Source: Candidatus Geothrix skivensis
GTDB lineage: Bacteria > Acidobacteriota > Holophagae > Holophagales > Holophagaceae
Assembly (NCBI GenBank): GCA_016721195.1
Contig: JADKIO010000005.1
Span: 928,001-992,000 of the forward strand
Direction of reading: 5' to 3'
Length of the DNA stretch: 64,000 nucleotides
Each line of letters starts with the position of its first letter. Positions within the stretch are counted from its first letter, which is position 1. Shown here one piece after another: positions 7,547-16,220 of the stretch. The position numbers and the translations under genes are program-made. The notes under the pieces were generated by a model. The model ran no database searches, was not told where the DNA came from, and was given only the letters and a program-made list of their open reading frames with translations.

Positions 7547-9454
7547 ATGGACTCTGCCACGAAGCCCTTCACCCCCACGGCCCTGCAGCGCAGGTCGCCG
7601 GTGCCCTCGGACCTGGCCATCGCCCAGGCGGCGACCCTCAAGCCCATCGGCCTCGTGGCCGCGGAACTGGGCCTGCAGAGCGACGAGCTCGAGCTCTACG
7701 GGCCCACCAAGGCCAAGGTGCGGCTGGAAGTGCTGGACCGCCTTCGGGAGCGCCCCAACGGCCACTACATCGATGTCACCGCCATCACGCCGACCCCCCT
7801 GGGGGAGGGCAAGACCACCACCACCGTGGGCCTCAGCCAGGCCCTGGGCGCCCACTTGGGCAAGCGGGTCCTCACCTGCATCCGCCAGCCCAGCCAGGGG
7901 CCGACCTTCGGCATCAAGGGCGGTGCCGCCGGCGGGGGCTACAGCCAGGTGATCCCCATGGAGGACTTCAACCTCCACCTCACCGGGGACATCCACGCCA
8001 TTACGGCCGCCCACAACCTCTGCGCCGCCGCCCTGGACGCCCGCATGCTGCACGAGGCCGGGGCCACGGATGAGCAGCTCTTCGAGCGCATCTTCCCGAA
8101 GTCCCACGGGCACCGCAAGTTCCCCCGGTCCCTCCAGCTCCGCTGCGTGAAGCTCGGCATCAGCAAGGGTGATCCCGAGACCCTCACGCCCGAAGAGCGC
8201 CGCCGGATCTGCCGCCTGGACCTGGATCCTGCGGCCATCACCTGGCGGAGGGTCATGGACACCAGCGACCGCTTCCTCCGGGGCGTCACCGTGGGCCAGG
8301 GCGAGGAGGAGCAGGCCTTCGCCCGGGTGACCGGCTTCGATATCACCGTGGCCAGCGAGATCATGGCCGTGCTGGCGCTCACCACGGGGCTTTCGGACAT
8401 GCGCCACCGCCTCGGCGCCATGGTGGTGGGACTGAACCGGCAGGGCGAGGCCGTCACCGCCGAAGATCTTGGCGTGGCGGGTGCCATGACGGTGCTCATG
8501 AAGGACGCCCTCAAGCCCACCCTCATGCAGACCCTGGAGGGCACGCCGGTCTTCGTGCACGCGGGGCCCTTCGCCAACATCGCCCATGGCAACAGCTCCA
8601 TCCTGGCGGACCAGATCGCCCTGAAGCTCTCCGACTACGTGGTCACCGAGTCTGGCTTCGGCGCCGACATGGGCATGGAGAAGTTCTTTGACATCAAGTG
8701 CCGGATCTCGGGCCTGGTACCCGATGCCGTAGTGCTGGTAGCCACCGTCCGAGCCCTCAAAATGCATGGCGGGGGTCCCAAAGTCGTGGCCGGCAAGCCC
8801 TTGGACCCGGTCTATGTCGAGGAAAACCTGGAACTGCTGAACAAGGGCCTGCCCAACCTGCTTCACCACATCCGCATCGCGCGGAAGTTCGGCATCCCTG
8901 TGGTGGTGGCGGTCAATGGCTTCGCCACGGATTCCGACGCGGAACTGGACATGGTGCGCCGGGCCTCCCTGGAATGCGGCGCCGAGGATGCCGTGGTCTG
9001 CCAGAACTGGGCCCAGGGCGGGGAAGGGGCCATCCACCTGGCCCAGGCCGTGGTCCGGGTCTGCGAGCGGCCTTCGAGTTTCCGCTTCCTCTACGAGCTG
9101 GACGAGCCCATCAAGCAGAAGATCGAGACCATCGCCCGGGAGATCTACGGCGCCGATGGCGTGGACTATTCCCCCGAAGCCGAGGCCCGCATCGAAGCCT
9201 ACACCCGGCTGGGCTATGATCGCCTGCCCATCTGCATGGCCAAGACCCACCTGAGCCTCAGCCACGATCCGGCCCTCAAGGGCGTGCCCACGGGCTTCCG
9301 CATCCCCGTGCGGGACATCCGGGCCAGCGTGGGCGCCGGCTTCCTCTATCCCCTGCTCGGCAAGATGGCCACCATGCCCGGCCTGCCCACCAGGCCAGGG
9401 TTCTACGACGTCGATGTGGATCTGGAGACGGGGAAGATTGTCGGATTGTTCTGA
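7547..9454 (+). CDS. fhs: Formate--tetrahydrofolate ligase
   Basis: 635 residues, longer than the ~560-residue clostridial form and closer to the ligase domain of C1-THF synthases. It makes 10-formyl-THF from formate, THF and ATP. Visible motifs: P-loop PTPLGEGKTTT at about 83-92, then RQPSQGPTFGIKGGAAGGGY and MEDFNLHLTGD, which are nearly invariant, VTESGFGADMGMEKF and the PxVVAVNGFATD segment. The ATG at 7547 is chosen because GGAG precedes it by six bases and upstream residues are unlike the family. A perfect hairpin follows the stop. It may supply formyl groups for purine synthesis and fMet; no Wood-Ljungdahl genes are adjacent. Confidence 0.96.
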   Translation: MDSATKPFTPTALQRRSPVPSDLAIAQAATLKPIGLVAAELGLQSDELELYGPTKAKVRLEVLDRLRERPNGHYIDVTAITPTPLGEGKTTTTVGLSQALGAHLGKRVLTCIRQPSQGPTFGIKGGAAGGGYSQVIPMEDFNLHLTGDIHAITAAHNLCAAALDARMLHEAGATDEQLFERIFPKSHGHRKFPRSLQLRCVKLGISKGDPETLTPEERRRICRLDLDPAAITWRRVMDTSDRFLRGVTVGQGEEEQAFARVTGFDITVASEIMAVLALTTGLSDMRHRLGAMVVGLNRQGEAVTAEDLGVAGAMTVLMKDALKPTLMQTLEGTPVFVHAGPFANIAHGNSSILADQIALKLSDYVVTESGFGADMGMEKFFDIKCRISGLVPDAVVLVATVRALKMHGGGPKVVAGKPLDPVYVEENLELLNKGLPNLLHHIRIARKFGIPVVVAVNGFATDSDAELDMVRRASLECGAEDAVVCQNWAQGGEGAIHLAQAVVRVCERPSSFRFLYELDEPIKQKIETIAREIYGADGVDYSPEAEARIEAYTRLGYDRLPICMAKTHLSLSHDPALKGVPTGFRIPVRDIRASVGAGFLYPLLGKMATMPGLPTRPGFYDVDVDLETGKIVGLF

Positions 9455-9502
9455 GTCGCGAATCGGGGACCCGTACCCCCAAAGCAGGTGCCCAAGAAAA
9501 AC

Positions 9503-9530
9503 GAAACGGCCCGCATCCGCGGGCCGTTTC
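9503..9530. terminator. Bidirectional intrinsic terminator between fhs and icd
   Basis: Perfect 12-bp stem: GAAACGGCCCGC (9503-9514) pairs with GCGGGCCGTTTC (9519-9530) around an ATCC loop. A-rich sequence precedes it and T-rich sequence closes it, so it can serve both convergent genes. Confidence 0.9.
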
Positions 9531-9562
9531 TCACTCCGGGACGCAGTCCCGGAGCCAATCGA

Positions 9563-11791
9563 CTACTTCAATCCATCAACAATGGCGTTCAGCGTCGCGC
9601 TGGGCCGCATGGCCTTCTCGGTCTTGGCCCTGTCCGGGTGGTAGTAGCCGCCCATGTCCACGGGCTTGCCCTGGGCGCCGATGAGTTCGGCGTTGATCTT
9701 GGTCTCGTTGGCGGCCAGCTGGCCGGCGATCTGGGTGAAGCGGGCTTGAAGGTCCTTGTCCCGGGTCTGAGCGGCCAGGGCTTCGGACCAGTAGAGCGCC
9801 AGGTAGAAGTGGCTGCCGCGATTGTCGATCTGGCCCACCTTGCGGGCGGGGGACTTGTCATTGTCCAGGAACTTGGCGATGGCCAGGTCCAGGGTCTCGG
9901 CCATGACGCCGACCTTGGCGTTCTTGAAGGTGTTGGCCACATGCTCGAGGGAGGCGGCGAAGGCGGAGAACTCGCCCAGGCTATCCCAGCGCAGGTAGCC
10001 CTCCTTCTGGAACTGCTGCACGTGCTTGGGAGCCGAGCCGCCGGCGCCGGTCTCGAAGAGGCCGCCACCGCCCAGCAGGGGCACCACGGACAGCATCTTG
10101 GCACTGGTGCCCAGCTCGATGATGGGGAACAGGTCCGTGAGGTAGTCGCGCAGGACGTTGCCGGTGACGGAGATGGTGTCCTTGCCGGCGCGGATGCGCT
10201 CGCAGGAGAGCTTGATGGCTTCGACAGGATGCAGGATGCGGATGTCCAGGCCCGTGGTGTCGTGCTGCTTCAGGTAGGTCTCCACCTTGGCGATGATCTG
10301 GGCGTCGTGGGCCCGGTTCTTGTCCAGCCAGAAGATGGCCGGGGCCCCGGTGATGCGGGCGCGGGTGACCGCCAGCCTCACCCAGTCCTGGATGGGCGCA
10401 TCCTTGGCCTGGCAGGCCCGGAAGATGTCCCCGGTCTCCACTTTCTGGGAGAGCAGGGTGGACCCGGTGGTGGCATCGACCACACGGATGCTGCCCACTG
10501 CGGGAGCGAAGAAGGTCTTGTCGTGGGAACCGTATTCCTCTGCCTTCTGGGCCATGAGACCCACGTTGGGTACACTGCCGATGGTGGCGGGATTGAAGGC
10601 GCCGTGCTTCTGGCAGTCCTCGATGATGGCCTTGTACATCGTGGCGTAGCAGCGGTCCGGGATCATGGCGAGGGTGTCATGGAGCTTGCCGTCGGCGCCC
10701 CACATCTTGCCGGAGTCGCGCACCACCACGGGCATGGAGGCATCGACGATGATGTCGTTGGGCACGTGCAGGTTCGTGATGCCCTTGTCGGAATCCACCA
10801 TGGCCAGGGCCGGGCGGGTCGCGTAGACAGCCTGGATATCGGCTTCGATCTCGGCGCGCTTCGCTTCCGGCAGGGTCTGGATCTTGGCGTAGAGGTCGCC
10901 CAGGCCATTGGCGGTGTTGACGCCCAGTTCCCGGATGATGTCCGCATGCTTTTCGAATACGTCCTTATAGAACACGGTTACCGCGTGGCCGAACATGACG
11001 GGATCCGAGATCTTCATCATGGTGGCCTTGAGGTGCAGGGACAGCAGCAGACCTTCCTTCTTCGCGGCTTCGATCTCTTCGGCGTAGAAGGCCCGCAGGG
11101 CCCTGACGTTCATCACCGAGGAGTCGAGGACCTCTCCGGCCTGCAGGGGGGTCTTCTCCTTCAGGACCTTCACGGCCCCGTCCTCGCCCACGAACTCGAT
11201 CCGCACGGTGGTGGCCCCGGAGACCGTCATGGATGATTCGCTGCCGTAGAAGTCACCCCCCCGCATGTGCGCCACCCGGGCCTTCGAATCCGGGCTCCAG
11301 GCTCCCATTTTGTGGGGATGCTGCTTGGCGTAGTTCTTGACGGAGAGGGGCGCCCTGCGATCCGAGTTCCCTTCGCGGAGCACCGGGTTCACGGCGCTTC
11401 CGAGCACCTTGGCATAGCGCGTCTGGATGGCCTGCTCGGCCTCGTTCCTGGGCTGCTCGGGGTAGTCGGGAACCTGGAAGCCCTGGGACTGCAGCTCCTT
11501 GATGGCCGCGATGAGCTGGGGGATGGAGGCGCTGATGTTGGGGAGCTTGATGATGTTGGCCTCGGGTGTCTGGGCCAGCGCCCCCAGCTGGGTCAGGTAG
11601 TCGGGAATCCTCTGGGCTTCGGTGAGCTGGTCGGGGAAGTTGGCCAGGATGCGGCCCGCCAGGGAGATGTCGCGGGTCTCCACGGCGACGCCGGTGCCAT
11701 TGGTGAAGGCCTGGATGATGGGCAACAGGGAATAGGTGGCCAGGGCCGGCGCTTCGTCGATCTCGGTCCAGATGATGGTGTGGGGGGTCAT
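9563..11791 (-). CDS. icd: Monomeric NADP-dependent isocitrate dehydrogenase
   Basis: 742 residues, matching the monomeric (IDH-II, about 740 aa) family and quite unlike the 420-residue dimeric enzyme. It oxidatively decarboxylates isocitrate to 2-oxoglutarate with NADP in the TCA cycle. The start at 11791 begins MTPHTIIWTEIDEAPALATY, typical of the family, and has AAAGGAG placed ten bases upstream. Recognisable blocks include LPNISASIPQL, NPVLREGNSDRRAP with the substrate-binding Ser/Arg cluster, HMRGGDFYGSE, and DNRGSHFYLALYW near the C-terminus. It is convergent with fhs across a shared hairpin. Confidence 0.97.
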   Translation of the reverse strand: MTPHTIIWTEIDEAPALATYSLLPIIQAFTNGTGVAVETRDISLAGRILANFPDQLTEAQRIPDYLTQLGALAQTPEANIIKLPNISASIPQLIAAIKELQSQGFQVPDYPEQPRNEAEQAIQTRYAKVLGSAVNPVLREGNSDRRAPLSVKNYAKQHPHKMGAWSPDSKARVAHMRGGDFYGSESSMTVSGATTVRIEFVGEDGAVKVLKEKTPLQAGEVLDSSVMNVRALRAFYAEEIEAAKKEGLLLSLHLKATMMKISDPVMFGHAVTVFYKDVFEKHADIIRELGVNTANGLGDLYAKIQTLPEAKRAEIEADIQAVYATRPALAMVDSDKGITNLHVPNDIIVDASMPVVVRDSGKMWGADGKLHDTLAMIPDRCYATMYKAIIEDCQKHGAFNPATIGSVPNVGLMAQKAEEYGSHDKTFFAPAVGSIRVVDATTGSTLLSQKVETGDIFRACQAKDAPIQDWVRLAVTRARITGAPAIFWLDKNRAHDAQIIAKVETYLKQHDTTGLDIRILHPVEAIKLSCERIRAGKDTISVTGNVLRDYLTDLFPIIELGTSAKMLSVVPLLGGGGLFETGAGGSAPKHVQQFQKEGYLRWDSLGEFSAFAASLEHVANTFKNAKVGVMAETLDLAIAKFLDNDKSPARKVGQIDNRGSHFYLALYWSEALAAQTRDKDLQARFTQIAGQLAANETKINAELIGAQGKPVDMGGYYHPDRAKTEKAMRPSATLNAIVDGLK

Positions 11792-11876
11792 GGTCGCTCC
11801 TTTGGATTCACGTTCGTCCAGGCCTTCGACAACTGACGAGACGATTGTCCTCTGATGGGTGAACAAGCAGACTCCC

Positions 11877-11892
11877 ACGGGAAAACCCGTGA
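11877..11892 (-). terminator. Short hairpin downstream of the nucleotidase genes
   Basis: CACGGG (11877-11882) and CCCGTG (11887-11892) flank an AAAA loop. It lies between the metallophosphatase stop and icd start on the minus strand. There is no clear U-tract, so termination is only a possibility. Confidence 0.3.
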
Positions 11893-11946
11893 TTCAAGCG
11901 GCTTCCCCTGGGGGTGCGGGGGTTGGGACTTCGGTCACGCCTTGAT

Positions 11947-12876
11947 CTAACCGACCAGCTGAATGGCAGCTCCGGAGGCGGCCCGGACGGCTCCCCGGGC
12001 CAGGGCGAAGTCCATGCGGCCCAGGTTCACCCCCCCGAAGCCCACCTGGGCTACCAGCGTCTCGCCTCGGGCTTGGGCCACACGGGTCGGGGTTTCCAGG
12101 AAGGTGTGGGAGTGCCCGCCGATGATGGCATCGATGCCCGGCACCCGGCCCGGCATCTGCAGGTCATCCGGGGCGCTGCCGTTCAGGTTGTAGCCCAGGT
12201 GGGAGAGCACCACCACCAGATCCACCTTTTCGACATCGCGCAGCCGCTGGACCACGGGACGCAGGCTTTCGTAGGGGTCCCGCCAGCCGATGCCCTCGTG
12301 GTTCTTCGGGGCCACCAATCCAGCAAAAGCCACACCCACGCCGGTGAGGCCCACGCGGAGGCCCGGGAACTCGCGGATGAGGTAGGGCCGGACCCGCTTG
12401 CCCAGGGCGGGGGCGCCCTTGAAGTCGAAGTTGCAGTTCACGAAGGAGAAAGGCGGATTCGGGTGCTTGAGCTGCTCCATGGATGCCATGGCCTCCACCA
12501 GCAGGTCCACGCCATTGTCGAAGTCGTGGTTGCCCAGCGTCCCGGCATCGTAGCCCACCATGCGCATGAGCTGGTAGTCGAGGCGGCCCTGGTAGCGGTT
12601 GAAATAGGGCGTGCCCTGGAAGGTGTCGCCGGCGTCCAGCAGCAGCACCGGTCCCAGCTGCTGCCGCAGCTGCTTCACCAGGGTTCCCCGGCGGGCCATG
12701 CCGCCCAGGCCGCTGAGGTTGCCGTTGCCTGGACCGAAGGGCTCGATGCGGGAGTGGGTGTCGTTGGTATGCAGCAGGGTGATGCGCCCCGACGCAGCCG
12801 CATCCGAGCCCCGCAAGGGCAGGTGGGAAGCGACGGTGGCGGCACCCAGGGCGGCGAGGAAAGCGCGGCGGTCCAT
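11947..12876 (-). CDS. Secreted metallophosphatase, catalytic half of a 5'-nucleotidase
   Basis: 309 residues. The N-terminus MDRRAFLAALGAATVASHLP is a Tat-like signal (DRRAFL) ending near residue 27. All calcineurin-type metal motifs are present: LLHTNDTHSRIEP, LLDAGDTFQGTPYF, TLGNHDFDNG, VVLSHLGYN and GGHSHTFLE. These define the catalytic domain of UshA/5'-nucleotidase enzymes, which dephosphorylate nucleotides or UDP-sugars in the periplasm. The C-terminal nucleotide-binding domain normally fused to it is absent, and instead is encoded by the gene directly upstream (8 bp gap). The pair probably works together as a two-subunit enzyme. Substrate not determinable. Confidence 0.88.
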   Translation of the reverse strand: MDRRAFLAALGAATVASHLPLRGSDAAASGRITLLHTNDTHSRIEPFGPGNGNLSGLGGMARRGTLVKQLRQQLGPVLLLDAGDTFQGTPYFNRYQGRLDYQLMRMVGYDAGTLGNHDFDNGVDLLVEAMASMEQLKHPNPPFSFVNCNFDFKGAPALGKRVRPYLIREFPGLRVGLTGVGVAFAGLVAPKNHEGIGWRDPYESLRPVVQRLRDVEKVDLVVVLSHLGYNLNGSAPDDLQMPGRVPGIDAIIGGHSHTFLETPTRVAQARGETLVAQVGFGGVNLGRMDFALARGAVRAASGAAIQLVG

Positions 12877-12884
12877 CCCGACTC

Positions 12885-13676
12885 CTACAGTTTGAACTTC
12901 TTATCGCGGATGGCTTCCAGGATCGGGACCGGAATCGTGTAGCGGCCCGGCGCTGGCGCGAGAAGATCCTGCTTTGCACTGGCCAGGACCGCGCAGTGGT
13001 CCAGCAGCATCTGGCGCAGGGTGACCCCAGTGGTGAAGGGCTTGCGGCCCTGCTTCAGGGTGGGGATGGAATCGCCACCGCCATAGAGGTAGTCGGACGT
13101 GGCGACCTTCACGACCGCCGAGAGGTCGATGGGGCTGCCGTCCTCCCAGACCAGCGTGTAGGTCGGGGACTCGGGGCTGCCCGCCACCACGGCCTTGACG
13201 CCGGAGCAGGGCTCGCCGCCGCGGCGGAGGATGCCCTCCTTGACCACCTGGATGACCTCGGCGCCGGTCAGCTCGATGACCACCAGTTCGTTCTCGAAGG
13301 GCATCATCTCGAAGATGTCACCCACCTTGAGCAGGCCCGGGCGCAGGTTCGCCCGCAGGCCGCCGGCATTGGTGATGGCGAACCGGACCGGGCTGCCGAT
13401 CACGGCCTGGGCGGCCTGGCGCATCACATCTGAGACCCAGTAGCCCAGCAGGTTCTCCTCTCCGCGGCGCCCCCGGAAGAGACCCTGGGGCGCCTGGACC
13501 AGGGGCAGGCCGAAGGTGGCCTTGATCCCGGCGGCCAGGGGAGTGATGACCTTCTGGATGGCCTCGTCGTCGGCGATGGCAGCTGTGATCGGGATGACTT
13601 CGGTTTTCACGCTTGGCGGCGTAGCCGCCAAGGGAATGGAAAAGATGGAAAGGAGAAGTGCACTACACAGTTTCAC
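12885..13676 (-). CDS. Secreted 5'-nucleotidase C-terminal (substrate-binding) domain protein
   Basis: 263 residues using the GTG at 13676 (MKLCSALLLSIFSIPLAATP), which gives a clean Sec signal peptide and has GAGGAAT upstream; a TTG at 13691 is also in frame. The mature part matches the 5_nucleotid_C domain: LGYWVSDVMRQAAQ, FAITNAGGLRANLRPGLLKVGDIFEMMPFENELVVIELTG (in pieces) and VATSDYLYGGGDS, containing the Asn, Arg and Phe residues that stack on the nucleobase in UshA-like enzymes. No metallophosphatase motifs occur here; they are in the next gene. It overlaps the upstream membrane-protein gene by 14 bases, so translation may be coupled. Confidence 0.87.
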   Translation of the reverse strand: MKLCSALLLSIFSIPLAATPPSVKTEVIPITAAIADDEAIQKVITPLAAGIKATFGLPLVQAPQGLFRGRRGEENLLGYWVSDVMRQAAQAVIGSPVRFAITNAGGLRANLRPGLLKVGDIFEMMPFENELVVIELTGAEVIQVVKEGILRRGGEPCSGVKAVVAGSPESPTYTLVWEDGSPIDLSAVVKVATSDYLYGGGDSIPTLKQGRKPFTTGVTLRQMLLDHCAVLASAKQDLLAPAPGRYTIPVPILEAIRDKKFKL

Positions 13677-14610
13677 GGACGGATTCCTCAAGCATGATCA
13701 GCTCGGTGTGGACGAGGTCAGCGTGGCGCCAGAACAAAGCAGTGGCCCGAAGCAGCCAGCCCATGAGCCACCCGTTCCCGGCCGTGACGACCAGCTGCAG
13801 CAGCACGAACAGCCAGACCCGGAAGGTGGTGCCGCCCCCCAGCCGCCAGGCCAGCAGAAGCACGAGGAAGGGCAGGAGGGCGCGCAGCGCAACCCCTCCG
13901 ACCGTGAGGAGCCCCCACTGGATGGGGTGGTTCCAGAGTCCCAGGAAGCTGTCCGCCAGATGCCTTCGGTAGCCCCGTTTCGGGCCCGCGGCCCGCCCCA
14001 GGCGGCAGATCCACCACTGCAGGTTGAGGGCAGCCACGAGGGCCATCCAGACCAGGGGGCGGCCGAAGAAGGCCACCCAGCCGAGCGCATCCAGCCCCGA
14101 GCCCCAGGCCTTCACCAGCAGGAAGTCCACAAGCAAGGCCACGAGGCCCAGGGGGAGGAAGCCGATGAGCACCGTGTCCAGGGCCCCCAGCAGCCAGGAG
14201 CCGAGGCGTGCCTCCAGGCCCGCCCGCTCGGCCTGCATGCGCCAGCCGCACCACAGCACAATGACCAGTCCCAGGCCGAACAGGTGGACGGTCGGAGAGT
14301 TCGTGAGCCGATGCTGGAGGCCGCCATTCACCACCAGCTCCCAGGCATCGCGGGCGCTGAGGCTTTCTCCCCAATGGGCGGGCAGGGCGCTCCAGCCAGC
14401 CGCCCGGCGGAGGTGGCCTGCCCAGCCCAAGGCCGGCCCGAGCAGCACCAGCATCCACCCGACCATCAGGCCCCAGCCCCAGCGGGTGAAGCCGCCCGGC
14501 AGGGCAGCCGAAAGGAATGACCAGGGCGCCCTGGGTGCCAGGACCTCGTCTTGGTGAATGGGAGTGGGACTTTCCTCAGGAACCATGGTCATCCGAATGC
14601 GATCTCCCAT
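13663..14610 (-). CDS. Multi-pass membrane protein of unknown function
   Basis: About 315 residues. After a polar N-terminus, six or so hydrophobic segments follow (around GLMVGWMLVLLGPALGWAG, VHLFGLGLVIVLWCGW, GFLPLGLVALLVDFLLV, WVAFFGRPLVWMALVAAL, LLPFLVLLLAWRLG, VWLFVLLQLVVTAGNGWLM). I recognise no family motif. The ATG at 14610 is the first possible start; ATGs at 14592 and 14586 are alternatives and none has an ideal ribosome-binding site. Its 3' end overlaps the nucleotidase C-domain gene. It diverges from the trp operon, and the start region lies within about 15 bp of the trp -35 element, so transcription of the two could interfere. Confidence 0.7.
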   Translation of the reverse strand: MGDRIRMTMVPEESPTPIHQDEVLAPRAPWSFLSAALPGGFTRWGWGLMVGWMLVLLGPALGWAGHLRRAAGWSALPAHWGESLSARDAWELVVNGGLQHRLTNSPTVHLFGLGLVIVLWCGWRMQAERAGLEARLGSWLLGALDTVLIGFLPLGLVALLVDFLLVKAWGSGLDALGWVAFFGRPLVWMALVAALNLQWWICRLGRAAGPKRGYRRHLADSFLGLWNHPIQWGLLTVGGVALRALLPFLVLLLAWRLGGGTTFRVWLFVLLQLVVTAGNGWLMGWLLRATALFWRHADLVHTELIMLEESVRETV

Positions 14611-14620
14611 CAAACCACAC

Positions 14621-14650
14621 TTGACAGAGCCCGATGGAATGGGGTTTTAT
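14621..14650 (+). promoter_or_regulatory. Putative sigma-70 promoter of the trp operon
   Basis: A consensus -35 TTGACA (14621-14626) is followed after 18 bp by TTTTAT (14645-14650), matching four of six -10 positions. Transcription would begin at about 14657, right at the leader-peptide start codon (14658), implying a leaderless or almost leaderless message unless another start is used. Confidence 0.55.
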
Positions 14651-14657
14651 CGGAGGC

Positions 14658-14750
14658 ATGGCACTGACCTTCCCGAACCCCTGCCGGGGCCTCTCCTCCG
14701 AGGCTTGGTGGTGGTGCATGGGCTCGGTCGGCTCCCCGTGCGAGGCCTAG
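14658..14750 (+). CDS. trpL: trp operon leader peptide with three tandem Trp codons
   Basis: A 30-codon ORF precedes trpE and contains TGG TGG TGG at residues 17-19 (SSEAWWWCMGS). Runs of Trp codons are the diagnostic feature of transcription attenuation leaders. The ATG at 14658 has GGAGG only one base upstream, too close for a normal Shine-Dalgarno; an in-frame ATG at 14634 would add eight residues, including one more Trp, but lies inside the predicted promoter. The TAG at 14750 is about 26 bp before the attenuator hairpin. Ribosome stalling at the Trp codons would favour the antiterminator described in the attenuator entry. Not recognised by homology; the call rests on position and codons. 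Confidence 0.8.
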   Translation: MALTFPNPCRGLSSEAWWWCMGSVGSPCEA

Positions 14751-14802
14751 CGGCCTTCGCCATTCCGGACCCTCCGAGCCCGACCCCAAGGTCGGGCTTT
14801 TT
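14726..14802 (+). promoter_or_regulatory. Trp attenuator: antiterminator segment plus intrinsic terminator
   Basis: Terminator: AGCCCGACC (14777-14785), loop CCAA, GGTCGGGCT (14790-14798), then TTTT, a perfect 9-bp stem with a U-tract lying 18 bp before trpE. Antiterminator: GGTCGGCTC (14726-14734), within the leader ORF just after the Trp codons, can pair with GAGCCCGACC (14776-14785) with one bulged base. The two structures are mutually exclusive. A protecting 1:2 pairing is possible between GGCCTC (14688-14693) and GAGGCC (14742-14747). This is the classical ribosome-mediated attenuation layout. Confidence 0.85.
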
Positions 14803-14819
14803 CGTTATGGAATGACCCC

Positions 14820-16220
14820 ATGAAGCAGCCACCCAGACACCTGATCCGCCATCCGCTGCCGGCGGACCTGCTGACGCCCCTTGCGGCCTACCTCGCCCTC
14901 CGTCCCGCAGGGGCCAGCCTGCTGCTGGAATCCTGCGACCTGGGCGAGCGGGTGGGCCGCCACAGCTTCGTCCTGATGGAGGGTCCCGGGGAATGCCGGC
15001 TCGAAGCTCCCGCCCGGGGTTGGGTGGAGGCCATCCGCGAGCTGGCCGGCGCCGTGCCCGCCAGCACCATCCACGATCCGGATTCGCTCCTGCCACCGCT
15101 CCGGGAAGGCCTCCCCGTGGGGGTGGGCTGCGCCGGCATGCTGGGCTTCGAGGCCCTGGGGGCCCTGGAACCCAGCCTGCCGCTGCCGGCGAGGAACAGC
15201 CTGGGCCTGCCCTGCCTATGGGTGCGCCAGTTCCACACGGCCCTGGTCTTCGATCACCTGCACCAGGTGGCGGAGCTGCAGACGCTGGATGCCGATCCCG
15301 TCGCCGGGTTCGCCCGATTGGCGGCCCTGCAGGCCCGGCTGCTGGAAGGCGCCAAGGATCCCGGGCCCAGCCGTGCCCAGCCCAGGGTCCAGGCCCTCAT
15401 GACCCGTCAGACTTTCGAAAGCGCCGTGGCCCAGGCCCAGGAGCGCATCCTCGATGGCGACGTCTACCAGCTGGTGCCCAGCCAGCGCTTCCGCATCGAA
15501 GATCCCCCGCCACCTCTGGAGACCTACCGGCGCCTGCGCCGTCTCAACCCGAGCCCCTACGGATACCTGCTGGAGTGGGGGGACTTTGCCCTGGTGGGCG
15601 CCTCGCCGGAGATGCTGGTGCGGGTCCAGGACGGCGAAGCGGAAACCTTGCCCATCGCCGGCACCATGCCCCGGGGGGCCAGCGCCGAGGAGGACGCCCT
15701 GCGCTTCGAGGCCCTCAAGCGCGATCCCAAGGAACTGGCCGAGCATCAGATGCTGGTGGACCTGGCCCGCAATGACCTGGGTCGGGTGGCGGTGCCCGGT
15801 GGCGTTCGCGTGGAGCTGCCCCTGGCCCTCCAGCGCACCAGCCACGTGCTGCACCTGACCACCACGGTGAAGGCCAGGCTGAAGCCGGGCCTGGACGCGC
15901 TGGACGTGCTGGCCGCGGCCTTTCCCGCCGGCACCGTGAGTGGTGCCCCCAAGCTGCGGGCCTGCCAGCGCATCGCCGAAATGGAAGGGGAGAACCGGGG
16001 CCCCTACGGCGGAGTGCTGCTGAGGCTCGGGGCCGATGGCACCCTCGACACGGCCCTCATCCTGCGCACGGCGGTCTACACCGGCGGTGCCGTCCATATC
16101 CAGGCCGGCGCCGGTGTGGTGCGGGCCTCGAACCCCGAAACCGAATACTTCGAAACCCTCCACAAGCTTGGCGCCATCGCCCAGGCCCTGGGCGTGAAGC
16201 TGGATGGAGGTGTCCGATGA
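14820..16220 (+). CDS. trpE: Anthranilate synthase component I
   Basis: 466 residues. It converts chorismate to anthranilate using ammonia from TrpG, the first step of Trp synthesis. The N-terminal LLLESCDLGERVGRHSF (residues 34-50) carries the LLES element of the Trp feedback-inhibition site. The C-terminal chorismate-binding domain shows DVYQLVPSQRF, PIAGTMPRG, MLVDLARNDLGRV and FPAGTVSGAPKLRA, all with family residues in place. The protein is shorter than E. coli TrpE (520 aa) but complete. The gene begins 18 bp after the attenuator. Its stop codon is overlapped by an ATG (16217) that looks like the ancestral trpG start. Confidence 0.97.
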   Translation: MKQPPRHLIRHPLPADLLTPLAAYLALRPAGASLLLESCDLGERVGRHSFVLMEGPGECRLEAPARGWVEAIRELAGAVPASTIHDPDSLLPPLREGLPVGVGCAGMLGFEALGALEPSLPLPARNSLGLPCLWVRQFHTALVFDHLHQVAELQTLDADPVAGFARLAALQARLLEGAKDPGPSRAQPRVQALMTRQTFESAVAQAQERILDGDVYQLVPSQRFRIEDPPPPLETYRRLRRLNPSPYGYLLEWGDFALVGASPEMLVRVQDGEAETLPIAGTMPRGASAEEDALRFEALKRDPKELAEHQMLVDLARNDLGRVAVPGGVRVELPLALQRTSHVLHLTTTVKARLKPGLDALDVLAAAFPAGTVSGAPKLRACQRIAEMEGENRGPYGGVLLRLGADGTLDTALILRTAVYTGGAVHIQAGAGVVRASNPETEYFETLHKLGAIAQALGVKLDGGVR

